A DNA stretch of 64,000 bases from CALJFL01 sp047633055 (GTDB lineage Bacteria; Pseudomonadota; Gammaproteobacteria; Pseudomonadales; Halieaceae): NCBI GenBank assembly GCA_047633055.1, contig JBLIEI010000009.1, positions 1 to 64,000 on the forward strand, read 5' to 3'. The notes under the pieces were generated by a model. The model saw nothing but the letters and a program-made list of their open reading frames with translations, was not told where the DNA came from and did not search any database. Shown here piece by piece: positions 34,060 through 42,049 of this stretch. The stretch's first letter is position 1, and each line of letters opens with the position of its first letter. Made by a program: the position numbers and the translations under genes.

Positions 34060-34144
34060 CACCATAGCAAACACATCAATAATCGCTCCGCTTCGTTGCG
34101 CTGGGTCTTGCCTACGCTCGACCCTTGACGTGGGCGTTAACTTT
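34060..34144 (+). repeat. attC-like recombination site 8
   Basis: The right end TTGACGTGGGCGTTAAC is a good attC end; the left ATAGCAAACACATCAATAA pairs with it through CACATCAA / TTGACGTG while the outer left core is degenerate. The centre GCTCCGCTTCGTTGCGCTGGGT is of the form common in attC sites. About 85 bases; the next gene starts 18 bases later. Confidence 0.6.
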
Positions 34145-34161
34145 TTGGAGATAACCTAATA

Positions 34162-34428
34162 ATGCTAGATAAAGTTGATATCATACGAGAATACCTGAAC
34201 GATGTTAAAACGCGCTGTACCTACAATGCAGCGGCCCAAGCGATAGGCGTTAAGCCAGCTGAGTTGAAAAAGCTGCTTGGTGATCGTACTCCAGAGAGTT
34301 CCTGGTTCGTAAACACAGGCGCTGGCGAGCCAGTAGGCTATTCTGATGAGGAAAAACATCCCGAGCTCTATAGAACAAATCGGATTATTAAGTCTGCAGA
34401 GGTTTTAACCAGGAACCTTGTTCTTTAG
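34162..34428 (+). CDS. Small hypothetical protein, possible helix-turn-helix
   Basis: An 88-residue protein. CTYNAAAQAIGVKPAELKKL (about residues 20-39) reads like a helix-turn-helix, followed by PESSWFVNTGAGEPVGYSDE. Short proteins with this Tyr-Ala/Gly ... SWxVN ... PxGY pattern are known from many bacteria but have no assigned role. It directly follows attC-like site 8, so may be a cassette gene. Confidence 0.6.
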   Translation: MLDKVDIIREYLNDVKTRCTYNAAAQAIGVKPAELKKLLGDRTPESSWFVNTGAGEPVGYSDEEKHPELYRTNRIIKSAEVLTRNLVL

Positions 34429-34450
34429 ACCTTAGTAGGGCGTTCAATGT

Positions 34451-34852
34451 TTGCTACTTCGCGGTCTGACCGCTGAAAGTGCTGCTGCTACTTATGAAGT
34501 CAATGGCGCTTTGCACAATGTCGGGTCGTGCCACTGTTCGCGATGCCGCAAGGCCTTTAGCGCGCAAGCTTCAATTTATGCGCTTGTAGATACTGAAGAT
34601 GTTAAGTGGCTGTCTGGTGAAAACCTTCGCACATCCTATCTGAGTGAATCCGGCTTCGGTTTTCAGTTTTGCAACAGGAGTGGCTCTGCACTTTGCGGTA
34701 TTTTTGATGGCGCTATTCACGGCGTTACTTTGGGTTGTATTAATGGTGATCCGCTGGTGGGACTGGGTCGTCATATTTATGTTGGTTCAAAAGCGAGTTG
34801 GGAAACTATTCCCGAGGGTGTCCCACAGTATCTTGAGGGCGCGCCAGAGTAG
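34451..34852 (+). CDS. GFA/CENP-V-family protein, probably degenerate
   Basis: A 133-codon frame of the glutathione-dependent formaldehyde-activating (GFA) fold: GSCHCSRCRKAFSAQASIYA and later FCNRSGSALCGIFDG. GFA proteins bind zinc through a CxCG, a CxCxxC and a CxxCG group. Here the first group is absent (the N-terminus reads LTAESAAATYEV) and in the third the second Cys is Ser. Only TTG at 34451 is available in frame while an ATG at 34447 is in another frame, which suggests a 5' frameshift. Probably inactive or repurposed. Confidence 0.65.
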   Translation: MLLRGLTAESAAATYEVNGALHNVGSCHCSRCRKAFSAQASIYALVDTEDVKWLSGENLRTSYLSESGFGFQFCNRSGSALCGIFDGAIHGVTLGCINGDPLVGLGRHIYVGSKASWETIPEGVPQYLEGAPE

Positions 34853-34944
34853 GACCCATACGCTACAGTGCATGTCCCCTGCGCCTCTCGCGCGTTGACG
34901 TGCACACGAGAGCGGCGCTGGACGCAGTTCATGAAGGGGGAATA

Positions 34945-35280
34945 GTGTTGCCTGAACTGAAAACAATAGGTCTTTTTCTGATCACCGCATTAGCGGAGAT
35001 TGTAGGCTGTTACCTGCCATATCTCTGGCTTCGCGAGGATAAGTCCGTCTTGCTCCTCGTGCCCGGTGCTTTGAGCCTGGTTGCCTTTGTGTGGTTGCTT
35101 TCCCTTCATCCAGCTGCTGCGGGCCGCGTTTACGCAGCCTATGGAGGGGTGTATATTTTTATGGCTATTTTGTGGCTATGGTCCGTGGATGGCATACGCC
35201 CCACTGTATGGGATTTCATAGGAGCGTCTGTCGCCTTGCTTGGTATGGCAATTATCATGTTCGCACCACGTTCTCAGTAG
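34945..35280 (+). CDS. ynfA: YnfA family (UPF0060) membrane protein
   Basis: A small inner-membrane protein with four segments, related to the small multidrug resistance fold. ALAEIVGCYLPYLWLREDKS and YAAYGGVYIFMAILWLWSVD and DFIGASVALLGMAIIMFAP are diagnostic. I favour the GTG at 34945 after AAGGGGGA, giving about 111 residues as in homologues. Confidence 0.93.
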   Translation: MLPELKTIGLFLITALAEIVGCYLPYLWLREDKSVLLLVPGALSLVAFVWLLSLHPAAAGRVYAAYGGVYIFMAILWLWSVDGIRPTVWDFIGASVALLGMAIIMFAPRSQ

Positions 35281-35311
35281 CAAAATACTACAAATAGGTT
35301 GGAGGCTGATC

Positions 35312-35554
35312 GTGAAGAAGCTCAAGAATGAGAAAGAATTGGTGCGCAAGGCAATAGAGCTTGGCATGGCCTATGGAGAGGAGCGTGGTGTCGTGGAATT
35401 TGAACCTACCGATTCTGTGACCGCGCGCCTCGAATATATCTATCGATTACTGGTGCACGATAAAGTGATTCAGCCAATGCCAGAAATGCAGATATCGCAG
35501 AAATCTATCCGGCACAGGATGGCGATCTGGGCGTCGAAACATCCGGGGAAGTGA
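35312..35554 (+). CDS. Small conserved protein (DUF5062-like)
   Basis: An 80-residue soluble protein from GTG 35312, preceded by GGAGG: KKLKNEKELVRKAIELGMAY and a C-terminal half with LEYIYRLLVHDKVIQPMPE. This resembles DUF5062 proteins of Vibrio-like bacteria; the assignment is tentative and function unknown. Confidence 0.6.
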   Translation: MKKLKNEKELVRKAIELGMAYGEERGVVEFEPTDSVTARLEYIYRLLVHDKVIQPMPEMQISQKSIRHRMAIWASKHPGK

Positions 35555-35620
35555 GCGCTATTTCGATATTCAACTGAACCGCCAGCGCCGTGACACTGCC
35601 CGAGATAAATTGGACTTGAT

Positions 35621-35902
35621 ATGAAAGCAATATGGAAAGATCAGATTGTCGCTGTAAGCGATGATACCGTTATCGTGGAAGGTAACCACTATTTCCCGGT
35701 CTCCAGCCTGAACAAGGCGTTTTTTAGCCCCAGCGAAACCAGAACGCATTGCCCCTGGAAAGGTGACGCCAGTTACTACTCACTTATTGTAGATGGCGAC
35801 GAGAATGAGGATGCCGCTTGGTATTATGCTGAGCCTAAGGATGCGGCTGCCGAAACTAAAGATCGCGTTGCGTTTTGGCGAGGAGTAGCGATTGTTGAGT
35901 AA
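35621..35902 (+). CDS. DUF427 protein
   Basis: A 93-residue DUF427 protein: KAIWKDQIVAVSDDTVIVEG, then FFSPSETRTHCPWKGDASYY, then WYYAEPKDAAAETKDRVAFW. The TxCPxKGxAxYY core is the family hallmark. Function is unknown. Its end overlaps the start of the next gene by 11 bases. Confidence 0.93.
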   Translation: MKAIWKDQIVAVSDDTVIVEGNHYFPVSSLNKAFFSPSETRTHCPWKGDASYYSLIVDGDENEDAAWYYAEPKDAAAETKDRVAFWRGVAIVE

Positions 35903-36281
35903 AACGCGGTCTTGTCGTCCTGTCATTTTTGGCCTTTTTTTACTGGCGTTCGTTATGCCTGCTATCGGGGCCGGGCTTGCAGAAGAGGTTGATCCGGTAG
36001 ACGTCTCGCCCAAACAATTCAAAATCGACTTTGAAAACGACCATGTCCGCATTGTGAGCTATCACCTGCGACCCGGGGAGAGCGACAACTGGCACACTCA
36101 TCCGGCTAAGGTGTCGGTGATTACCGGTGGTGGTTTATTACGCATTACCACAGCTGACGGGGAATCCTTTGAGGTCATTGAAGAGGCAGGTGCCGCCTCC
36201 TGGATGCCTGCCTTGGGTCGGCACTTTGCCGAGAATGTCGGTGATACTATGGTTAACATTGTGCTGGTGGAGATCAAATAG
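35892..36281 (+). CDS. Exported cupin-domain protein
   Basis: A 129-residue single cupin with a signal peptide (VIFGLFLLAFVMPAIGAG, about residues 8-26). The metal site is in ESDNWHTHPAKVSVITGG, with WMPALGRHFAENVG in the second motif. It resembles the exported cupin at 16.3 kb in size and architecture but has different sequence. It overlaps DUF427 by 11 bases. Function unknown. Confidence 0.78.
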   Translation: MLSKTRSCRPVIFGLFLLAFVMPAIGAGLAEEVDPVDVSPKQFKIDFENDHVRIVSYHLRPGESDNWHTHPAKVSVITGGGLLRITTADGESFEVIEEAGAASWMPALGRHFAENVGDTMVNIVLVEIK

Positions 36282-36375
36282 GCCGCACAGTAGGAGGGGG
36301 CTAGAAGCGGTTGTGACCGGTCTCAGAGCAAGGCAAAAGACGTCGCAGCTAAACTAAATTACTGAAACGGTTAGT

Positions 36376-37410
36376 ATGAAAACTGAATTACTGGGTACCC
36401 AACTACCGATTATTCAAGCGCCAATGGCGGGCGTGCAAGGTCCCGAACTGGCGGCTGCTGTATCCAATGCCGGCGGCCTTGGTTCATTGCCTTGCGCGAT
36501 GATTGATAGCGAGGCCCTGGAAGTCGCGCTGACAAAACTGCAGGTACTGACGAACAAACCCTACAACGTAAACTTTTTTTGCCATCAACACGTTGATCCG
36601 GCTGTCGGGCAACTCAGCGCATGGTCAGAAACACTGGCGCCGTATTTCAAAGAGCTGCAAGTTGCACCACCTGCTGCCAGTAGCTCGAGTTCTCGCGCGC
36701 CCTTCAACGAGACATCACTGGCAGTGTTGGAGCGCTTTTGTCCCGCTGTTGTCAGCTTTCATTTTGGTCTACCGGAAGCCGCTGCGGTTAAGGCGATACA
36801 GTCCTGGGGCGGTCGGGTGATTGCTACCGCAACAACGCTTGCCGAGGCGCGCTGGCTGCAGGAACATGGTGCCGATGGAATTATCGCTCAGGGTCTCGAA
36901 GCCGGAGGCCATCGCGGCAGCTTTCTCACCGACGATATGACCACGCAAGTTAGTACCTTTGCGCTGGTGCCGCAAATCTGCGCGGCGGTAGAGCTGCCGG
37001 TGATTGCTGCCGGTGGTATTGCCACTGCGGCTGGTGTGTCAGCGGCACTGAGACTGGGTGCCGCTGCGGTGCAGGTTGGCACTGCGTTTTTACTCTGTGA
37101 TGAGGCCGCGACCAGTCCTTTACACCGCACCGCACTTAAAAGCGATGCCGCTAGACATACGGCCCTAACCAATGTTTTCACCGGGCGTCCGGCCCGGAGT
37201 ATAGTTAATCGCCTGATCCGTGAGGTGGGCCCTTTTGCGCAGGCTGCTCCGGTGTTTCCGGCCGCAGCAATGGCCGTGTCAGCACTGCGTAGCGCTGCTG
37301 AACCTCTAGGCTCCACCGATTTTACGCCTCTATGGAGCGGCCAGAATGCCAGTGCCTGTCGGGAGGTTCCGGCAGCTGTGCTACTAAGCCAACTGGCAGA
37401 AGGGCTTTAG
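36376..37410 (+). CDS. Nitronate monooxygenase family flavoprotein
   Basis: A 344-residue FMN-dependent TIM-barrel enzyme of the 2-nitropropane dioxygenase type. The start PIIQAPMAGVQGPELAAAVS, AQGLEAGGHRGSF, VIAAGGIATAAGVSAALRLG and AVQVGTAFLLCDEA are the family blocks. The true substrate (propionate 3-nitronate or other) is not readable. Its stop overlaps the convergent imuB stop by 4 bases. Confidence 0.93.
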   Translation: MKTELLGTQLPIIQAPMAGVQGPELAAAVSNAGGLGSLPCAMIDSEALEVALTKLQVLTNKPYNVNFFCHQHVDPAVGQLSAWSETLAPYFKELQVAPPAASSSSSRAPFNETSLAVLERFCPAVVSFHFGLPEAAAVKAIQSWGGRVIATATTLAEARWLQEHGADGIIAQGLEAGGHRGSFLTDDMTTQVSTFALVPQICAAVELPVIAAGGIATAAGVSAALRLGAAAVQVGTAFLLCDEAATSPLHRTALKSDAARHTALTNVFTGRPARSIVNRLIREVGPFAQAAPVFPAAAMAVSALRSAAEPLGSTDFTPLWSGQNASACREVPAAVLLSQLAEGL

Positions 37411-38846
37411 GCAAAGATCCCATGAATGTGCCATTGTCTGGCCATTCGATCCCGAAATATCCAGTAGTACTGACCATTGGCATCTTCCGCCACATAATAA
37501 TCTCGGCTGACAGGATCAGCCCACCAGTTATCCTCGATGCGTTCCGGGCCGTAAATGAGTCGCAGAGCACCGTTCCAATAAAGCTGTGAGCCCCGCTGGT
37601 CCAGCCGTTGTGGCTTGGGCATTAACCAAAAAGGTCGCTGGGCGCAGTCCGGAGCGATATTGACTTGGTCGCTTGAATCGTCGCTGCCAGCCCGAGAAAA
37701 CTTGTGAACGGCGTATTCCGGCAGGTGTTCATCGCGACAGCCCACCTTGGCGATGGCCTGTAGACCCAGACGGTTGCGCAGGCGATCCAGTAAGCTGTCC
37801 ATGGGCTCCCGCTGAGCATTGGGGCAAAACAGATCAGCGCTCTCCAGCTGGTTGGGTTGTAATTGCTCACAATTTAGCATCAGGCCTTCCACGCCAATTT
37901 TTAATTGCTGGCGCTCCATATGGATACGCGTCAGGGCATACCAGCTTCGCCAGTCGCTGTGACTGCTGGTGCTGCGCACCGTCATGCTGTGCAAGCTGCG
38001 GTCTACGCCGATAAATTGCCAACATATTCCGCTCGTTCGAAGCTGGGTGTTACGCAGGAAGCGGCAGAGGGCTTGCAGCAGTAATTCCACTGCAGGTTGT
38101 AGCTCGTCGTTGGCCTTGACCTCGTAGCCGAACCAATAGGCATCACTGAAGGTGGCCGGCGGTTGATAGTCTGGCTGTAAATCCTCCCGCTTGCCTAATA
38201 GTTGTTGCAGGAAATGGGTAAATTCTTGACCACAGCGTCGCCCCAGCGCCTGAGTAGGCAGATTCAGTACATCGCCCAGAGTGTGTAAGCCGGCGCGGCG
38301 TAAGGAGTCGACCGTACGGGAAAATTCGTCTAGCAACTGGAGCGGCAGGGGTGCCAACCGTTGCTCTAATGACCGGTCAATTGCCATGGCGTCTACTTCG
38401 GCCGCGAAAGACAATAGCCAGGCGGCTTTTGGCGTTGGTGCCAAACCGTATTGAGCAAAATAGCCACGGCTGCTGATACCCGCGGCAACCTCAGCCAACA
38501 GCGTATCAAGCCCTCGGTAGAGGTTGAGGCAGCTGCCAATTTCAAGTTGCAGGCAATCCTCCCGCCAGGTGTACAGGCTGGGGCTGATGCTGTAGGCCCA
38601 ACAGCACAGTTGCTGCAGGCAGCGCTGTTCAGCGGCCGTGTCTCGCTCCAGTAGTTGCACCGCCTGGGACTCGGCCAATGCCCGCACTGTGGCGGTGCCC
38701 ATGCCTTGCTCGATACCAAGCGTGGCGGCGCTGTCGTTGGCCCTTATCACCCGCTGCTGGGCAAGCACCACTATAGGTTGGTCTTCAGAGCGATTCAGGC
38801 ACTGCAGGGGCAGTTGGCTGAAGCGCAGGCATAACCACAGGCTCAT
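37407..38846 (-). CDS. imuB: ImuB, Y-family polymerase-like SOS mutasome protein
   Basis: A 479-residue Y-family DNA polymerase homologue that lacks catalysis and acts as hub between ImuA, DnaE2 and the beta clamp. The usual catalytic acidic stretches (DxDxFFAxVE and SIDE) are replaced by CLRFSQLPLQCL and YTWREDCLQLEIG. The finger/palm, HhH (LRRAGLHTLGDVLNLPTQAL) and little-finger regions follow. A likely clamp-binding motif NQLESADLF lies near residue 340. It has its own LexA box and stands alone; the upstream neighbour on the minus strand, imuA, is 2.3 kb away. Confidence 0.92.
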   Translation of the reverse strand: MSLWLCLRFSQLPLQCLNRSEDQPIVVLAQQRVIRANDSAATLGIEQGMGTATVRALAESQAVQLLERDTAAEQRCLQQLCCWAYSISPSLYTWREDCLQLEIGSCLNLYRGLDTLLAEVAAGISSRGYFAQYGLAPTPKAAWLLSFAAEVDAMAIDRSLEQRLAPLPLQLLDEFSRTVDSLRRAGLHTLGDVLNLPTQALGRRCGQEFTHFLQQLLGKREDLQPDYQPPATFSDAYWFGYEVKANDELQPAVELLLQALCRFLRNTQLRTSGICWQFIGVDRSLHSMTVRSTSSHSDWRSWYALTRIHMERQQLKIGVEGLMLNCEQLQPNQLESADLFCPNAQREPMDSLLDRLRNRLGLQAIAKVGCRDEHLPEYAVHKFSRAGSDDSSDQVNIAPDCAQRPFWLMPKPQRLDQRGSQLYWNGALRLIYGPERIEDNWWADPVSRDYYVAEDANGQYYWIFRDRMARQWHIHGIFA

Positions 38847-38914
38847 GGGTTACCCCCGGCGCCATGGGCGTGGGCATGGAAAAGCAGCGAGTAGTAATGA
38901 TAGTTTAATAGTAC

Positions 38915-38930
38915 TGTACATATATACAGT
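38915..38930 (-). promoter_or_regulatory. LexA (SOS) box of imuB
   Basis: CTGTACATATATACAG, flanked by TA and TA, fits CTGT-N8-ACAG and is nearly palindromic. It lies 69-84 bases upstream of the imuB ATG. It could also affect the divergent peptidase gene at 39.1 kb. Confidence 0.9.
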
Positions 38931-39065
38931 ATTAGCGAAGTGCTACCCATTGTCCATGAGATTAGTTCATAGTGGATATTGCCGCCCGCTTACGCCATCA
39001 TTCGCGTCCGCCGCGTGGGCCCCTTGATTGCCAGACACCCTATTACTTGCCCAAAGAGGTGCCAG

Positions 39066-40925
39066 ATGAATCGCACACCCAAATTACTCGCACTCTTGTG
39101 TGCTGGCGCTTTGATATTGACCGCCTGCTCCAAAGAAGACGCAGTAAAAATACCCGCTACCGCCGGAATTGAATCTGCGGCAATGCCTGCGCTTCAGCAA
39201 ACAGCAACGGTCAAGTTCCGCGTCTTTCTTGATGAGAACTATGCCGTCGATATGGCGCGTTACCCTTACAGTGCCAGTTATCGGGGCGACAAATCCCAGC
39301 ACGATAAGTGGAATTCTGAGGCCGAATCCTTCCTGCAGGAAAGCCGTGAGATCGATGAGGCCAGGTTGGCGCAGCTGGCCGCTTTTGATATGCAGGACCT
39401 GGAGGGCTCGTTGGCTCTGTCCATGGAACTGTATCAACTTGACCTTGAGCGCAACCTGTCCAGCGACAATTTTCGCCACCACCATCCGATAATTACCCAG
39501 CATCGTGGCCCCCATACCTCAATGGTCAGTAATCTCATTAACATTCACCAAGTGAACGATGTTGCCGACGCCGAAGCTTACATCGGTCGTCTTGAAAAGG
39601 TCGGTATCTGGTTCGATCAGGTCATCGAACAGATGCGAATTCGGCAGCAAAAGAGCTTTCTACTGGCGAACTGGCAATACCCTAAAATTATTCAGGCTTC
39701 ACAGAATGTGATTGTCGGTGCGCCCTATGATAAGTCCGGACAGGATTCTTCTTTGTGGGCAGATATTCAGGAAAAAATCGCTGCTCTGAATATAGCTCCT
39801 GAACAACAGGAGCAGCTATTACAACCTGCCCGCGCTGCCTTACTGAATGTTGTTAAGCCGGCCTACGAGCGTTTGATTGCAGAGCTGGAGCTGCAGTCGG
39901 CACTGGCCTCCGATGCCGATGGCGTGTGGAAGTTCGATAATGGCGACGCTTTTTATGCTGAACTGTTGCGGTGGTACACCACCACAGATTTGTCAGCTGA
40001 GGAAGTCCACAACATTGGTTTGCGTGAAGTGGAGCGGATTCACGGTGAGATGCAAGCCATCATGGATCAAGTTGAATTTAAAGGTTCACTCGCCGACTTC
40101 TTCCTCTTTATTAGGGAAGAACCCCGTTTTTATTATCCGGATACCGATGAAGGAAAGGCGCAATATCTTGCTGAGGCTGTTCGTCTGATTGATGTGATAC
40201 GCGAAGATTTACCGACTGTTTTTGGTTTGCTGCCGAAGGCAGAGCTGGTGGTTAAGCGCGTCGAATCCTTTCGCGAGCAATCTGCGGGAACCGCATTTTA
40301 CAATGGCCCGCCGGCAGATGGATCGCGCCCGGGTATTTACTATGCCAACCTGTATCGCATGAGTGATATGCCGAAGTATAAAATGGAGGCGCTGGCCTAT
40401 CATGAGGGCGTGCCGGGTCATCATATGCAGCGTGCGATTAGTGCGGAGCTCACCGCAGTCCCGGATTTTCAGAAGTACATTGGCTTTACCGCGTACACCG
40501 AGGGTTGGGGGCTTTACTCCGAGCTGCTCGCCAAGGATATGGGTTACTACACCGATCCCTATGCCGATTTTGGCCGTTTGACCATGGAGCTGTGGCGCGG
40601 CTGTCGTCTGGTCGTTGATACGGGTATCCACAGCAAACGCTGGACTCGCAAGGCAGCTATTGATTATCTGGTTGAGAATACGCCGAGTGCGGTGACAGAA
40701 GCGACCAAGGCCATTGAGCGTTATATTGCCATGCCGGGACAGGCTACGGCCTACATGATTGGCAAGATGAAAATTCTCGAATTGCGTGAGAAAGCGCGAG
40801 CAGAGCTGGGCGAAGACTTCGATATACGCCAATTTCACGATATAGTGCTCAAAGATGGTGCAGTGCCGCTGAGCATTCTTGAGCGGAAAATTGACGAAAT
40901 GATCGCTGAGGTGAAATCCGCCTAG
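39066..40925 (+). CDS. DUF885 family lipoprotein, putative metallopeptidase
   Basis: A 619-residue DUF885 protein with a lipoprotein signal (LALLCAGALILTACSKED, lipid-modified Cys at about residue 18), so probably attached in the periplasm. The putative zinc site is YHEGVPGHHMQ, a HExxHH-like variant, and FTAYTEGWGLYSELLAKDMG follows. The start at 39066 follows AAAGAGGT; the frame stays open upstream. It lies between imuB and imuA on the opposite strand, an insertion into the usual imuAB order. Confidence 0.88.
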   Translation: MNRTPKLLALLCAGALILTACSKEDAVKIPATAGIESAAMPALQQTATVKFRVFLDENYAVDMARYPYSASYRGDKSQHDKWNSEAESFLQESREIDEARLAQLAAFDMQDLEGSLALSMELYQLDLERNLSSDNFRHHHPIITQHRGPHTSMVSNLINIHQVNDVADAEAYIGRLEKVGIWFDQVIEQMRIRQQKSFLLANWQYPKIIQASQNVIVGAPYDKSGQDSSLWADIQEKIAALNIAPEQQEQLLQPARAALLNVVKPAYERLIAELELQSALASDADGVWKFDNGDAFYAELLRWYTTTDLSAEEVHNIGLREVERIHGEMQAIMDQVEFKGSLADFFLFIREEPRFYYPDTDEGKAQYLAEAVRLIDVIREDLPTVFGLLPKAELVVKRVESFREQSAGTAFYNGPPADGSRPGIYYANLYRMSDMPKYKMEALAYHEGVPGHHMQRAISAELTAVPDFQKYIGFTAYTEGWGLYSELLAKDMGYYTDPYADFGRLTMELWRGCRLVVDTGIHSKRWTRKAAIDYLVENTPSAVTEATKAIERYIAMPGQATAYMIGKMKILELREKARAELGEDFDIRQFHDIVLKDGAVPLSILERKIDEMIAEVKSA

Positions 40926-41128
40926 ACCCCTGTGTTCTCCAGTAGGTAAGTAATAATCACCTTGATCAGAAATCCCAGGATGCCCATGGTCAGGCCTGCG
41001 TAGAGGATTACAGTGCCAAACTTGCCAGCATGGCTGCGCTTGGCCAGGTCCCAGACGATAAAAAACATAAACAGAATGAGCGCGCCTACACCCAAAGTAA
41101 CACCGTAATCGGAGAGCTACTTATCCAT
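40922..41128 (-). pseudogene. DUF2788 membrane protein with in-frame TAG
   Basis: The minus strand encodes 68 residues from ATG 41126-41128 to TAG 40922-40924. After MDK comes TAG (41117-41119), then LSDYGVTLGVGALILFMFFI and VWDLAKRSHAGKFGT and LGFLIKVIITYLLENTG, two membrane helices of the DUF2788 type. The stop at codon 4 either disables it or forces a start at TTG 41095. It overlaps the end of the DUF885 gene by 3 bases and is followed upstream by imuA. The reading could also be a sequencing error. Confidence 0.7.
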
Positions 41129-41171
41129 ATTGGCGTAGACTCGTACTGCTGGCAGGCCTGGCGATCAGCTC

Positions 41172-41906
41172 TTACTGGTAGGCGCCATGAGAGGGTTGTG
41201 ACTGTCCCTGGCCCTGCCAGACCGGTAATTCCCACAGCTGAGGCTGTTGTGGTACGTCCTCTGAGGGCGGTAGATCGATATCGATAGCCTGCTTGCCGCC
41301 ACGCTGCTTGAGAATATGCACCTTGCGGTATTCACGCATCTGCAGTCGCAAGCTGGCTGGAGAGGAGTTGTGGGCGGCCTGATTGGGTCGAAATAGCACT
41401 GACAGAGCATCGCCGCCGCTGGCCGCCAGTTGCAGTTTGCGTAATTCACTATAGCGATACTCATTGGCACCCAGCCAGCTGAAGACGGCACTGCAGGTGC
41501 CGCTGCGCAAGGCCTGTTCGGTACTCCACAACAAATCCTCCCGGTTCTGGGGGTGTACCAGTAATACCTGTTGCGTATCGATACCTCGCGCCGCCAGCAG
41601 GGGCGCGTAAGGGATATAGGGGGGGGCAATAAAAGCCTGCCAGCGGCCCTTGGCACTCAGTTTTTCCATGGCGGGTAGGAACAGACCCATGGCACCCATA
41701 CCGCAGCCGTCGCTAAGTAGTTCAATAGTGCTGCTAAGGGGTAATCCGCCTTGATAAAGACCTGAATCGAGAGTGCTATAGCCGCTGGACAGCGTGCTTT
41801 GGCCATGTCGGTCACTGTTGGCCGGGTCGCCGCTGTACTGCAGAAGATTGTGGTGGCCGCGCCAGGTATCACGGCGATTAATGATTTTTTCGAGTGCGTC
41901 GTTCAT
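41172..41906 (-). CDS. imuA: ImuA, RecA/SulA-like SOS mutasome protein
   Basis: A 244-residue protein of the ImuA (SulA/RecA-like) family that partners ImuB. The N-terminal LEKIINRRDTWRGHHNLLQ is typical, followed by LSSTIELLSDGCGMGAMGLF (the degenerate P-loop region), FIAPPYIPYAPLLAARGI and LLVHPQNREDLLWSTEQALR. The C-terminus has the basic LKQRGGKQA stretch. It has its own LexA box 35 bases upstream and lies between DUF2788 and holA. Confidence 0.9.
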   Translation of the reverse strand: MNDALEKIINRRDTWRGHHNLLQYSGDPANSDRHGQSTLSSGYSTLDSGLYQGGLPLSSTIELLSDGCGMGAMGLFLPAMEKLSAKGRWQAFIAPPYIPYAPLLAARGIDTQQVLLVHPQNREDLLWSTEQALRSGTCSAVFSWLGANEYRYSELRKLQLAASGGDALSVLFRPNQAAHNSSPASLRLQMREYRKVHILKQRGGKQAIDIDLPPSEDVPQQPQLWELPVWQGQGQSQPSHGAYQ

Positions 41907-41940
41907 GGATTTTTACCTCTGGGGCGAATACTTAAATACA

Positions 41941-41956
41941 CTGTATATATGTACAG
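41941..41956 (-). promoter_or_regulatory. LexA (SOS) box of imuA
   Basis: CTGTATATATGTACAG fits CTGT-N8-ACAG with alternating AT centre. It lies 35-50 bases upstream of the imuA ATG, in the 143-base gap between imuA and holA. Confidence 0.9.
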
Positions 41957-42049
41957 TATATGTGAAATACCGCCAATGCAAGCATGAGGCCGTTGTAAAT
42001 GTTGCCATTGCCCACGGCCTGTCGCCTTACGGCGCAGGTGCCTTGGTGC

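Noticed and set aside
41030..41287. Plus-strand open frame at 41.0 kb
   Set aside because: It is antisense to the DUF2788 gene and the 3' end of imuA and has no recognisable product.
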